From Streptomyces mayonensis (GTDB lineage: Bacteria; Actinomycetota; Actinomycetes; Streptomycetales; Streptomycetaceae): DNA of 64,000 nucleotides. A model generated the notes under the pieces. It searched no databases and was not told where the DNA came from. It saw only the letters and a program-made list of their open reading frames with translations. Positions within the stretch are counted from its first letter, which is position 1, and each line of letters opens with the position of its first letter. This document shows positions 33,482 to 41,808 of the stretch, in pieces. The translations under genes and the position numbers were made by a program. The DNA is taken from assembly GCF_018982965.1 (NCBI RefSeq), contig NZ_JACBYP010000016.1:1-64000 (forward strand), in the 5' to 3' direction.

Positions 33482-34277
33482 CTGCGGTCGTCCCTTCCTT
33501 GCCGAGTCCGGGCTCCGGCTCCCTGACGGATCCGGGTGCGAGCCGGCCGATGAACGCGACGCTCTCCGCGAAGATCCGGTCCGCATCGTGGTCCAACGTC
33601 GCCACGTGGTAGCTCTGTTCCAGCAGGATCTCCGTCACGTCCGCCGACGACACCCGGCCGAGGATCCGTGCCGAGTCGGCCGGCGGCACCACGTGGTCCT
33701 GCGGGCTGCGCAGCAACAGCAGCGGCTGGGTCACCTGTGGCAGATCGCCGTCGGCGAGACGGAAGAAGGCGCGCAGCGAGTGGGCCGAGTGCAGCGGCAC
33801 CCTGTCGTACCCCAGCTCCGAGCCGTGCGGCTTGGCGATGTCGCTGGCGATGCCCCGCGTCGCCGGGACCAGATGGCGCAGGACGGGAAGGGCGTGCTGG
33901 GCGACGCCGTGCATCCGGTTCGCCGGGTTGACGACCACGACGCCCGTCACGGCGTCGCCGTGCTTCGCGGCGAGCCGCAGTGCCAGGGCGCCGCCCATGG
34001 ACAGCCCGGCCACGAAGACCCGCGTGCAGTGCTCGCGCAGGGCGCGCAGCTCGCGGTCCACCTCCGCGTACCAGTCCTGCCACCCGGTGACCTGCATGTC
34101 CTGCCAGCGCGTGCCGTGCCCGGGCAGCAGCGGCAGCGCGACGCTCAGGCCGCGGGCGGCGAGGTACCGGGCCCAGGGGCGCAGGGACTGCGGGGAACCG
34201 GTGAAGCCGTGGCAGAGGAGGACACCGACCTCCCCGCCCTCGTGGCGGAACGGCTCGGCTCCGGGCAGGACCGGCAC
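33474..34277 (-). CDS. Alpha/beta hydrolase (esterase/lipase)
   Basis: The 267-residue enzyme resembles carboxylesterases/monoacylglycerol lipases of the Est30 type. The oxyanion region LLCHGFTGSP, the nucleophile elbow GLSMGG, the acid in SPQDHVVP and the histidine in SYHVATLDHD form the triad. The GTG at 34277 has aggag eight bases upstream; the open frame continues upstream but codes for low-quality sequence. It is divergent from the acyltransferase plsC, so both could act on glycerolipids. Confidence 0.87.
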   Translation of the reverse strand: MPVLPGAEPFRHEGGEVGVLLCHGFTGSPQSLRPWARYLAARGLSVALPLLPGHGTRWQDMQVTGWQDWYAEVDRELRALREHCTRVFVAGLSMGGALALRLAAKHGDAVTGVVVVNPANRMHGVAQHALPVLRHLVPATRGIASDIAKPHGSELGYDRVPLHSAHSLRAFFRLADGDLPQVTQPLLLLRSPQDHVVPPADSARILGRVSSADVTEILLEQSYHVATLDHDADRIFAESVAFIGRLAPGSVREPEPGLGKEGTTAGG

Positions 34278-34493
34278 GTCTCGGTCTCCTGTCGTCAGGG
34301 GGCCGGCGGAGCCGGCACGTCGGGTGCGGTGCTCGTGGTCGCCCGAGGACACGCGCGGACAGCGGACAGCGGATACGCGCGGACACTCGCGGTCTTTCAC
34401 CGTACGCGACCGCAGTGACACCGACCAGGGCCGTCGGGGCCATTGCCCCTTGGCCGGGTTAGGGTCTGAACCTCGGACACGGGAGGCATTCGG

Positions 34494-35270
34494 TTGTTGT
34501 ACGGCGCGATGAAGGTCACCGTCGGGGGGTCGCTGAAGCTGGCCTTCCGACCCGGGGTGGAAGGCCTGGAGCACATTCCGGCCGACGGCCCCGCCATTCT
34601 GGCGAGCAACCACCTGTCGTTCTCCGACTCGTTCTTCCTGCCGGCCGTCCTCGACCGCAAGGTGACCTTCATCGCCAAGGCCGAGTACTTCAACACCCCG
34701 GGGGTCAAGGGCAGGCTGACCGCCGCCTTCTTCAAGGGGGTCGGCCAGCTCCCGGTGGACCGCTCCGGCGCACGCGGGGCGGGGGAGGCGGCGATCAGGA
34801 GCGGCATAGAGGTGCTGGAACGCGGCGAACTGTTCGGCATCTATCCCGAGGGCACGCGCTCCCCGGACGGCCGCCTCTACCGGGGCAAGCCCGGGGGCCT
34901 CGCACGCGTGGCGCTCGCCACCGGCGCGCCCGTCGTCCCGGTGGCCATGATCGACACCGAGAAGATCCAGCCGCCCGGCCAGGTGGTGCCGAAGCTGATG
35001 CGGCCCGGCATCCGCATCGGCAAGCCCCTGGACTTCGCCCGCTACCAGGGCATGGAGCACGACCGGTTCGTGCTCCGCGCGGTGACCGACGAGGTCATGT
35101 ACGAGATCATGAAGCTCTCCGGCCAGGAGTACGTCGACATGTACGCGACCGCCATGAAGCGGCAGCTCGCGGAGGCGGCGAAGGCCGAGAAGGAGGCGGG
35201 CAAGGCCGCCAAGGCAGAGAAGGAAGCGGACAGGGCCGCCAAGGCAGAGAAGGGCCGGACCGGGAGCTAG
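34494..35270 (+). CDS. plsC: 1-acylglycerol-3-phosphate O-acyltransferase
   Basis: The 258-residue membrane-associated enzyme acylates lysophosphatidic acid in phospholipid synthesis. The HX4D motif is NHLSFSD (His40, Asp45), followed by PEGTRSPDG (acceptor binding) and VPVAMI. The end is an Ala/Lys/Glu repeat (AAKAEKEAGKAAKAEKEADR), a charged coil not part of the catalytic domain. Translation starts at TTG 34494 (or the adjacent TTG 34497) with ggagg at the right distance; the ATG at 34509 lacks its own site. Confidence 0.9.
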   Translation: MLYGAMKVTVGGSLKLAFRPGVEGLEHIPADGPAILASNHLSFSDSFFLPAVLDRKVTFIAKAEYFNTPGVKGRLTAAFFKGVGQLPVDRSGARGAGEAAIRSGIEVLERGELFGIYPEGTRSPDGRLYRGKPGGLARVALATGAPVVPVAMIDTEKIQPPGQVVPKLMRPGIRIGKPLDFARYQGMEHDRFVLRAVTDEVMYEIMKLSGQEYVDMYATAMKRQLAEAAKAEKEAGKAAKAEKEADRAAKAEKGRTGS

Positions 35271-35312
35271 TCCGCCGTACGGACAGCCACCGGTACCCGG
35301 GGAGGGGGGGAC

Positions 35313-36572
35313 ATGGCCAGACGCGAGCGAGTCATGAGGATGTCGGTCGAGCAGCCGCTGTGGCGGGCGCTCGCCGGTTACCGCGTGCTCACCATGCTGT
35401 ACGCGATCGGCTTCTTCGCCACCGCATGGTCCGGTTTCGAACGCCCCTGGCTCGCCGTCGCCTACTACGCCGTCCTCTTCGTCTGGACCCTTGCCACCCT
35501 CCCCAAGGTCGCCAACGCCGCGAGCTGCACCAAGCGCTTCCTCACCGCGGACCTCACCGTCGCGCTGACCGGCGTCATGCTCACGCCCTTCGCCGACGCC
35601 CATGAACGCGTCATGGACGGCGGCCCGACGCTGCCGTCGATATGGACCGCGGGTTCCGTGCTGGCGTTCGCCATCAAGGGCGGCTGGCGCTGGGCGGCCG
35701 TGGCCTCCACCCTCGTCGCCGTCGCCAACCTGGTCGAGCGCGGCAGCCCGGCCCGCGACACCGTCCACAACGTCGTCCTCGTCTGGGTCGCCTCCATCGC
35801 CATCGGCTACGTCGTCGAGGTCGCCCGCGCCTCCGAGCGCACCCTCGCCCGCGCCCTGGAGATCGAGGCCGCCACCAGGGAACGGGAACGGCTCGCCCGG
35901 GACATCCACGACAGCGTCCTCCAGGTGCTGGCGATGGTGCAGCGCCGCGGCGCCGTCATCGGCGGCGAGGCAGCCGAGCTGGGCCGGCTCGCCGGCGAGC
36001 AGGAGGTGGCGCTGCGCACCCTGGTCTCCGACGGCCTCGTGCCCGTGTCCCGGGTGTCGGAGGACGCCGCCGAGGGTGCCCTTGTCCGCGCGGTGGACGT
36101 ACCGGACGGACCGGGGGGCGAGGACCCGGGCGGCCCCGTCGACCTGCGGGCCCTGCTCGCCCCGTACGCCGGATCCCTCGTGAACCTCGCCGAGCCGGGC
36201 GCCCCCGTCGAGCTGGACCCGGCCGCCGCACGGGAACTGGCCGCGGCCGTCGGGGCGGCCCTGGACAATGTCCGCAGGCACGTCGGGGAGCGGGCACGCG
36301 CCTGGATCCTGGTCGAGGACGAGCCCGGCGAGGTGATCGTCACCGTCCGGGACGAGGGCCCGGGCATCCCCGAGGGGCGGCTCGCCGAGGCCGAGGGCGA
36401 GGGACGGCTGGGCGTGGCCCTGTCGATCCGGGGCCGGCTGCGCGACCTGGGCGGCACCGCCGAGCTGATCTCGGTGCCCGGCCAGGGCACGGAGGTCGAA
36501 CTGAGGGCACCGAAGGAAACCGGCGGCGCCGCCGCCCGGGGGAGGGCAACGCACCATGAACGACACGAGTGA
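35313..36572 (+). CDS. macS: Sensor histidine kinase, MacS-like
   Basis: The 419-residue kinase has about six membrane helices in its N-terminal half (residues about 15-175), then a short linker and a NarL/DesK-type HisKA_3 domain with phospho-acceptor His199 (RDIHDSVLQVLAM), and an HATPase domain with DNVRRHV and DEGPGIP. This arrangement matches MacS of S. coelicolor, the partner of MacR; the pair is reported to control membrane morphogenesis proteins and antibiotic output. The 3' end overlaps macR by 17 bases. Confidence 0.87.
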   Translation: MARRERVMRMSVEQPLWRALAGYRVLTMLYAIGFFATAWSGFERPWLAVAYYAVLFVWTLATLPKVANAASCTKRFLTADLTVALTGVMLTPFADAHERVMDGGPTLPSIWTAGSVLAFAIKGGWRWAAVASTLVAVANLVERGSPARDTVHNVVLVWVASIAIGYVVEVARASERTLARALEIEAATRERERLARDIHDSVLQVLAMVQRRGAVIGGEAAELGRLAGEQEVALRTLVSDGLVPVSRVSEDAAEGALVRAVDVPDGPGGEDPGGPVDLRALLAPYAGSLVNLAEPGAPVELDPAAARELAAAVGAALDNVRRHVGERARAWILVEDEPGEVIVTVRDEGPGIPEGRLAEAEGEGRLGVALSIRGRLRDLGGTAELISVPGQGTEVELRAPKETGGAAARGRATHHERHE

Positions 36573-37290
36573 ACACACGAGTGAACGACGGGATCCGGTG
36601 GAACGGCAGGATCCGGTGGAGCGACAGGCTCCGATCCGGGTCATGGTCGTGGACGACCACCCGATGTGGCGCGACGCCGTCGCCCGGGACCTGGCCGAGT
36701 CCGGCTTCGACGTGGTCGCCACCGCCGGCGACGGCGACCAGGCGGTGCGCCGCGCCAGGGCCGTCACGCCCGACGTCCTCGTCCTCGACCTCAACCTCCC
36801 CGGCAAGCCCGGCGTCCAGGTCTGCAAGGAGGTCGTCGGCGCCGACCCGAAGCTGCGGGTGCTGGTGCTCTCGGCGAGCGGGGAGCACGCCGACGTCCTG
36901 GAGGCGGTGAAGTCCGGCGCGACCGGCTACCTGCTGAAGTCGGCGTCCACCGAGGAACTGCGGGACGCGGTCCGCCGCACCGCCCTCGGCGACCCGGTCT
37001 TCACACCGGGGCTCGCGGGCCTGGTCCTCGGCGAGTACCGCCGCCTCGCCTCCGAACCCGCCCCCGCCGCGGGCGCCGACGAGCCGGGGGCGCCCCGGCT
37101 CACCGACCGGGAGACCGAGGTGCTGCGCCTGGTCGCCAAGGGCCTGAGCTACAAGCAGATCGCCGAGCGCCTGGTCATCTCCCACCGCACCGTGCAGAAC
37201 CACGTCCAGAACACCCTCGGCAAGCTCCAGCTGCACAACCGGGTGGAACTCGTGCGGTACGCCATCGAAAGAGGTCTGGACGACGCGTGA
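36556..37290 (+). CDS. macR: LuxR/NarL-family response regulator, MacR-like
   Basis: The 244-residue regulator has a receiver domain with DDH near the start and phospho-acceptor Asp78 (VLVLDLNLPGKPG), then a C-terminal helix-turn-helix (LTDRETEVLRLVAKGLSYKQIAERLVISHRTVQNHVQNTLGKL). The N-terminus carries an 18-bp tandem repeat (36591-36608, 36609-36626) giving DPVERQ twice, outside the receiver fold. Start ATG at 36556 lies within the macS end. Homologues are reported to bind an inverted repeat related to TGAGTAC-N2-GTACTCA; I found no such site within this window. Confidence 0.88.
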   Translation: MNDTSEHTSERRDPVERQDPVERQAPIRVMVVDDHPMWRDAVARDLAESGFDVVATAGDGDQAVRRARAVTPDVLVLDLNLPGKPGVQVCKEVVGADPKLRVLVLSASGEHADVLEAVKSGATGYLLKSASTEELRDAVRRTALGDPVFTPGLAGLVLGEYRRLASEPAPAAGADEPGAPRLTDRETEVLRLVAKGLSYKQIAERLVISHRTVQNHVQNTLGKLQLHNRVELVRYAIERGLDDA

Positions 37291-37341
37291 GCCCCGCGGG
37301 ACAGTGGCCCCAACCAGCCACTGTGACAAAGGGGTTGTGCG

Positions 37342-38402
37342 ATGAAGGTCGGAGTACTGACCGGAGGCGGTGACTGCCCCGGGCTCAACGCCGTCATCCG
37401 GGCCGTCGTCCGCAAGGGTGTACAGGAGTACGGCTACGACTTCACCGGCTTCCGGGACGGCTGGCGCGGTCCCCTGGAAGGCGACACCGTCCCGCTCGAC
37501 ATCCCGGCCGTCCGCGGCATCCTGCCCCGCGGCGGCACCGTCCTCGGCTCCTCGCGCACCAATCCGCTCCAGCAGGAGGACGGCATACGGCGCATCAAGG
37601 ACAACCTCGCCGCCCTCGGTGTCGAGGCGCTCATCACCATCGGCGGCGAGGACACCCTCGGCGTCGCCACCCGCCTCACCGACGAGTACGGCGTGCCCTG
37701 CGTCGGCGTCCCCAAGACCATAGACAACGACCTGTCCGCCACCGACTACACCTTCGGCTTCGACACCGCAGTCGGCATCGCCACGGAGGCCATCGACCGG
37801 CTGCACACCACCGCCGAGTCGCACATGCGCGTCCTGGTCGTCGAGGTCATGGGCCGGCACGCCGGCTGGATAGCCCTGCACTCGGGCCTGGCCGGCGGCG
37901 CCAACGCCATCCTCATCCCCGAGCAGCCCTTCGACGTCGAACAGGTGTGCGCCTGGGTGGCCTCCAGGTTCCGGGCGTCGTACGCCCCGATCGTGGTCGT
38001 CGCCGAGGGGGCGGTGCCGCGCGACGGCGACATGGTGCTCAAGGACGAGTCGCTGGACTCCTACGGGCACGTCCGGCTGTCCGGGGTCGGCGAGTGGCTG
38101 GCCAAGCAGATCGAGAAACGCACCGGCAACGAGGCCCGCACCACCGTCCTCGGACACGTCCAGCGCGGCGGCACCCCCAGCGCCTTCGACCGCTGGCTCG
38201 CCACCCTCCCCCACTGCCTTGACGGCGTGGGGGGACCCCCACCGGCCTGCACGCCGTCGACTGCGTGCGCGACGGGGACTTCGGCACGATGGTCGCCCTG
38301 CGTGGCACGGACATCGTCCGCGTCCCGATGGCCGACGCCACAGCCCGGCTGAAGACGGTCGACCCCGCGCTGTACGAGGAGGTCGGAGTGTTCTTCGGCT
38401 GA
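37342..38402 (+). pseudogene. pfkA: 6-phosphofructokinase, frameshifted by a small palindromic repeat
   Basis: Codons 1-288 encode an intact ATP-type phosphofructokinase: GGGDCPGLNA, the GGEDTLG loop, PKTIDND(L) with the catalytic aspartate, MGRHAGW and EGAVP. After WLAT (38205) a 37-38-base palindromic element replaces about two codons, shifting the frame. The reading frame then runs to a stop at 38350-38352 with an unrelated tail (336 residues in all). The normal end, GLHAVDCVRDGDFG...EEVGVFFG, is still encoded at 38244-38402 in another frame. The lost 52 residues form part of the C-terminal fold. Streptomyces has other pfk copies, so loss may be tolerated; sequencing error is the alternative. 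Confidence 0.85.
38205..38241. repeat. Palindromic mini-element inside pfkA
   Basis: cctcccccactgcc..ggcgtgggggg..accccca forms nested hairpins (cccccac/gtggggg and tgggggg/ccccca). It matches 48198-48235 at roughly 31 of 37 positions, and a shorter relative in the opposite orientation at 28658-28681. Confidence 0.8.
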
Positions 38403-38510
38403 CGCCCGGCGGACGGCCGCCGACCGGCGACGGTGGGCTCCGGGCCGTATATTCGGCCATTGAGCCCGGAGCCCACCGGAACGGGCACGGGAACGGCACC
38501 GGGAGCGGGC

Positions 38511-39602
38511 ATGGAGATCCTGGCCTTCGGCGTCCAGGCCGACGAGCAGCCCCTGATCGAGCAGGCCTTCCAGCAGATCCTCCAGCAGGCCTCGGACGGC
38601 TCCCGGGCCTCGGACGGCTCCCGGGCCCCTCACGGCCACCGGCCCTCCCACGATGACCACCCCTCCCACGGTCACGACGCGATCCGCTGCCTCGACGTCT
38701 TCCTCAACGAGGACACCGCCCCCATCGCCGCGGGCCACGAGATCGTCTCCACCTCGGTCAACGCCGACCTCGGCGCGGCGGTCCTGGAGATCCTCGCGGC
38801 CGGCGGCACCCGGATGGTGGCCCAGCGCTCCACCGGCTTCAACAACATCGACCTCGGGACGGCCGAGCGGCTCGGCATGACCGTCGCGCGGGTGTCGTCC
38901 TACTCGCCGTACTCGGTGGCCGAGTTCGCCTGGGCCCTCGCCCTGGCCGTCAACCGCCGGATCGTGCGCGCCTCCCACCGCACCCGCGACTTCGACTTCC
39001 GGCTCCATGGCCTGATGGGCCGCGACCTGCACGGCCGCACCGCCGGCATCCTGGGCACGGGCAGGATCGGCGAGGCCTTCGCCCGGATCGCCCACGGCTT
39101 CGGCATGCGGCTGCTCGGCTGGGACGTCGCCGAGAACCCGGCCTGCGCGGAACTCGGCATGCGCTACGTCCCGAAAGACGAGCTGCTCGCCCGGTCCGAC
39201 CTGATCACCCTGCACGTCCCGCTGATGGCCGAGACCCGGCACCTGATCGACGCGGCCGCCCTGAAGTCGATGCGGGACGACGCCATCCTGGTCAACTCCA
39301 GCCGCGGCGGCCTGATCGACACCGCCGCGCTCGTCGGCGAACTGCGCGCCGGCCGCTTCACCGGCGTCGGCCTGGACGTCTACGAGGCGGAGGCGGGCCT
39401 GTTCTTCCTCGACAAGTCCCTCGAACCCGTCGAGGACGACACCCTGGCCCGCCTCGTGACCTTCCCGAACGTCCTGGTCACCTCGCACCAGGCGTACTAC
39501 ACCGAGGACGCCGTCGGCCAGATCGTCGACGCCACGGCCCGCAACGTCCTCGACTACCGCGAGGGCCGCCGCTCGCAGAACGTGCTGGTGCCGCGCGGCT
39601 GA
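38511..39602 (+). CDS. D-isomer-specific 2-hydroxyacid dehydrogenase (D-lactate dehydrogenase-like)
   Basis: The 363-residue NAD-dependent enzyme matches the fermentative D-lactate dehydrogenase type. The Rossmann motif GILGTGRIGEAF, the Arg-containing VNSSRGGLIDT, the glutamate in GLDVYEAEAGLFF and the catalytic histidine in TSHQAYYTEDA are present, so the core is intact. A 30-residue insertion of five hexapeptides (ASDGSR, ASDGSR, APHGHR, PSHDDH, PSHGHD) sits in the N-terminal domain, encoded by an 18-bp tandem repeat. Start ATG 38511. Its last 49 bases overlap the convergent anthranilate synthase gene. Confidence 0.88.
   Translation: MEILAFGVQADEQPLIEQAFQQILQQASDGSRASDGSRAPHGHRPSHDDHPSHGHDAIRCLDVFLNEDTAPIAAGHEIVSTSVNADLGAAVLEILAAGGTRMVAQRSTGFNNIDLGTAERLGMTVARVSSYSPYSVAEFAWALALAVNRRIVRASHRTRDFDFRLHGLMGRDLHGRTAGILGTGRIGEAFARIAHGFGMRLLGWDVAENPACAELGMRYVPKDELLARSDLITLHVPLMAETRHLIDAAALKSMRDDAILVNSSRGGLIDTAALVGELRAGRFTGVGLDVYEAEAGLFFLDKSLEPVEDDTLARLVTFPNVLVTSHQAYYTEDAVGQIVDATARNVLDYREGRRSQNVLVPRG
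38589..38678 (+). repeat. 18-bp coding minisatellite, five units, in the dehydrogenase gene
   Basis: Units 38589-38606 and 38607-38624 are identical; 38625-38642, 38643-38660 and 38661-38678 have drifted. All are in frame and the last two are His/Asp-rich. Confidence 0.9.
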
Positions 39603-41455
39603 CCGGCCAGCTCCCGTACGATCCCGACGCCGTTCAGCGTCAGCACGGACTCGGGGTGGAACTGGACCCCCGCGAAGCCCCCGCCCCGCAGCGCGTGCAC
39701 CTCGCCGTCCGCCGAGCGGCTCACCTCGATGCCGTGCGCGGCCAGCTCGGCGGCCGTCTCGTCGTCGCACCGCGCGGTGAAGCTGCTGTAGAAGCCGACC
39801 GTCTCGCCCCGCCCGAACAGGTCGATCTCCGTCTGCGCCCCCTGGTACGGCACCGCCTTGCGGACCAGGTCGAGCCCCAGTTCCGCCGCGATCAGCTCGT
39901 GCCCGAGGCAGACCCCGAGGACGCCGTGCCGGTGCTCCCGGAGCAGATCGGCGGTCAGGGTGCGCAGGAAGCGCATCCTGGGGTCGGCCGTGTCGAGGGG
40001 GTCCCCGGGGCCGGGGCCCAGCACCACCGGCCCCTCGTGGGCGAGCACCGCCTCGCGCAGCCCCGGCTCGTCGTGGCGCCGTACGCTCACCGTGAGCCCC
40101 GAGGAACGCAGCAGGTGCGCGAGCATCGCCGTGAAGGTGTCCTCCGCGTCCACCACCAGGGCCTGCCCGGTGAGCGCGTCGGACGGCTCCTGCATCCGCA
40201 GCCAGAACGGGGCGAGCGAGGCACGGCGCCCGTCCAGCGCGGCCCGCACCCGGGGGTCGTCGGCCAGCCCCGGCCGTCCGGCCTCCGCCCGCGGCCGGGA
40301 CGGGCGTACGCCGAGCGCCGCCAGCACCCCGGCCGCCTTGGCGTGGGTCTCCGCGACCTCGCCCGCCGGGTCCGAGCCGCGCACCAGCGTGGCGCCGACC
40401 GGCACCCGCAGCCGCCCCCGCGCGTCGATGTCGGCGGTGCGGATCAGAATCGGGGAGTCCAGGGTCTGGGCGCCTCCGGAGTCCCGGCCGAGCAGCGCCA
40501 GCGCGCCCGCGTAGTAGCCGCGGCCCGTGGCCTCGTGCCGCTCGATCACCCGGCAGGCGTTCTGCACCGGCGACCCGGTGACCGTCGCCGCGAACATGGT
40601 CTCCCGCAGCACCTCCCGCACGTCCAGCGAGGAACGGCCGCGCAGCTCGTACTCGGTGTGCGCGAGGTGCGCCATCTCCTTCAGCCGCGGCCCGACGACC
40701 ACCCCGCCCATGTCGCCGACGGTGCACATCATCTTGAGCTCCTCGTCGACCACCATCGACAGCTCCTCGATCTCCTTGCCGTCGGCGAGGAAACCCAGCA
40801 GGTCCTCGGGCGTGGGCCCGTCGGCGGGATAGCGGTACGTCCCGCTGATCGGGTTCATCACGACCGTGCCGCCGGACATGCGGACGTGCACCTCCGGGCT
40901 GGCGCCCACCAGCGTCCGGTCCCCGGTGTGCACGACGAAGGTCCAGTACGCGCCCCGCTCGCCCACCAGCAGCCGCCGGAACAGCGCCAGCGCGTCGGCG
41001 CGTCCGAACCCGTCGATCCGGCCCTCGTACGTCCGCCGGATCACGAAGTTGGCGCCCTCGCCGGCCCCGATCTCCTCGTCCAGGACCCGCCCGACGATGC
41101 CCGCGTACTCCTCGTCGCCCACGTCGAAGCCGCCGCCCTCGACCCGGACCCCGTGCGCGGGCAGGTGCGCCAGCACCTCGGCGAGCGGCACGTCGTACCG
41201 CTCCTCGGGGACCAGCGCGAGCAGCGGCGTGCCGTCGTCGCGGACGTCGAAGCCGCGCTCGCGGATCTGCCGGAAGGGCGCGAGCGCCAGCCCGTCGTCG
41301 GGCAGGTCGGCGAGCGAGCCGTACTCCGCCACCGGGCCGAGCAGCAGTTCCACGGTGTCGTGGTCGCGCCCCGGGGTGCGGCGGCGGAGCAGGGCGAAGG
41401 GGCGGGGATCGGCCAGGAGGCCGGAGAGCGGTGTCAGCGGTGGCAGGGATGTCAT
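39554..41455 (-). CDS. trpE: Anthranilate synthase, fused TrpE-TrpG type
   Basis: The 633-residue protein fuses a chorismate-binding domain (about 1-430) and a class I glutamine amidotransferase (about 440-625). The first part has RRTYEGRI, PEVHVRMSGGTVVMNPISGTYR, KEIEELSMVVDEELKMM and ATVTGSPVQNACRVIE; the second has LGPGPGDP, the nucleophile GVCLGHE (Cys) and GVQFHPESV. It makes anthranilate from chorismate and glutamine, supplying TrpD. The separate domain order matches phenazine-type/Streptomyces fused enzymes. ATG 41455 is preceded by gaagg. A leader peptide and attenuator upstream show tryptophan control. Confidence 0.93.
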   Translation of the reverse strand: MTSLPPLTPLSGLLADPRPFALLRRRTPGRDHDTVELLLGPVAEYGSLADLPDDGLALAPFRQIRERGFDVRDDGTPLLALVPEERYDVPLAEVLAHLPAHGVRVEGGGFDVGDEEYAGIVGRVLDEEIGAGEGANFVIRRTYEGRIDGFGRADALALFRRLLVGERGAYWTFVVHTGDRTLVGASPEVHVRMSGGTVVMNPISGTYRYPADGPTPEDLLGFLADGKEIEELSMVVDEELKMMCTVGDMGGVVVGPRLKEMAHLAHTEYELRGRSSLDVREVLRETMFAATVTGSPVQNACRVIERHEATGRGYYAGALALLGRDSGGAQTLDSPILIRTADIDARGRLRVPVGATLVRGSDPAGEVAETHAKAAGVLAALGVRPSRPRAEAGRPGLADDPRVRAALDGRRASLAPFWLRMQEPSDALTGQALVVDAEDTFTAMLAHLLRSSGLTVSVRRHDEPGLREAVLAHEGPVVLGPGPGDPLDTADPRMRFLRTLTADLLREHRHGVLGVCLGHELIAAELGLDLVRKAVPYQGAQTEIDLFGRGETVGFYSSFTARCDDETAAELAAHGIEVSRSADGEVHALRGGGFAGVQFHPESVLTLNGVGIVRELAGQPRGTSTFCERRPSR

Positions 41456-41507
41456 CGGGGGCGTCCTTCTCGGTTCGTCGGAGAGGAACGGACCCGGCCA
41501 CACATGC

Positions 41508-41534
41508 CGAAGGCCGCCCCTCGGGCGGCCTTCG
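41508..41534 (-). terminator. Attenuator hairpin of the trpE leader
   Basis: A perfect 12-bp stem (41508-41519 with 41523-41534) with a 3-base loop lies between the leader peptide and trpE. The leader's end (41563-41570, ggccgcc-type) is complementary to one arm, giving an alternative antiterminator pairing. Confidence 0.8.
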
Positions 41535-41556
41535 CGAAGTCTTCTCGTACGCGCAG

Positions 41557-41613
41557 TCAGCGGGCCGCCGGATGAGCGGTCCACCACCAGTTCTGGATCG
41601 AGTGCGCGAACAT
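41557..41613 (-). CDS. trpL: trp leader peptide
   Basis: The 18-residue open frame reads MFAHSIQNWWWTAHPAAR: three consecutive tryptophan codons at positions 9-11, too short for normal gene finding. Ribosome stalling at these codons when charged tRNA-Trp is scarce would prevent the attenuator at 41508-41534 from forming and let transcription enter trpE. Trp-codon attenuation of this kind is known for Streptomyces trpE. Confidence 0.92.
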   Translation of the reverse strand: MFAHSIQNWWWTAHPAAR

Positions 41614-41664
41614 GGCAGGCAGCGTACCCCACCGCCGCCGCTCCCGGAGCCGACGGCTCGTCCC

Positions 41665-41760
41665 GTCCCCCGGGCCCGTCTCGTCCCCCGGCCCGTCTCG
41701 TCTCTCCGGACCTGTCTCGTTTCCCTGGGCCGTCTCGTTGTCTCCGGGCCCGTCTCATTC
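41665..41760. repeat. GTCTCGT-type imperfect repeats between trpL and aroH
   Basis: cccgtctcgt-like units occur five times about every 18-20 bases in the divergent promoter region. They may be simple low-complexity drift or binding sites. Confidence 0.5.
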
Positions 41761-41795
41761 TCTGGGCGTGGCCATGGGCCCCTGTCCCGACCCCG

Positions 41796-41801
41796 TAGTC
41801 T
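41796..41801 (+). promoter_or_regulatory. Candidate -10 box, leaderless start of aroH
   Basis: TAGTCT ends seven bases before the GTG at 41809. No ribosome site is visible. Confidence 0.5.
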
Positions 41802-41808
41802 TGAGCAG

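Noticed and set aside
35313..37290. MacR recognition palindrome near its own operon
   Set aside because: No sequence close to TGAGTAC-N2-GTACTCA is visible upstream of macS or in macR.
38061..41501. Long minus-strand frame (1146 codons) across pfkA, the dehydrogenase and trpE
   Set aside because: Composition is that of a shadow frame (Arg/Gly/Ala-rich) and it covers three genes with clear motifs.
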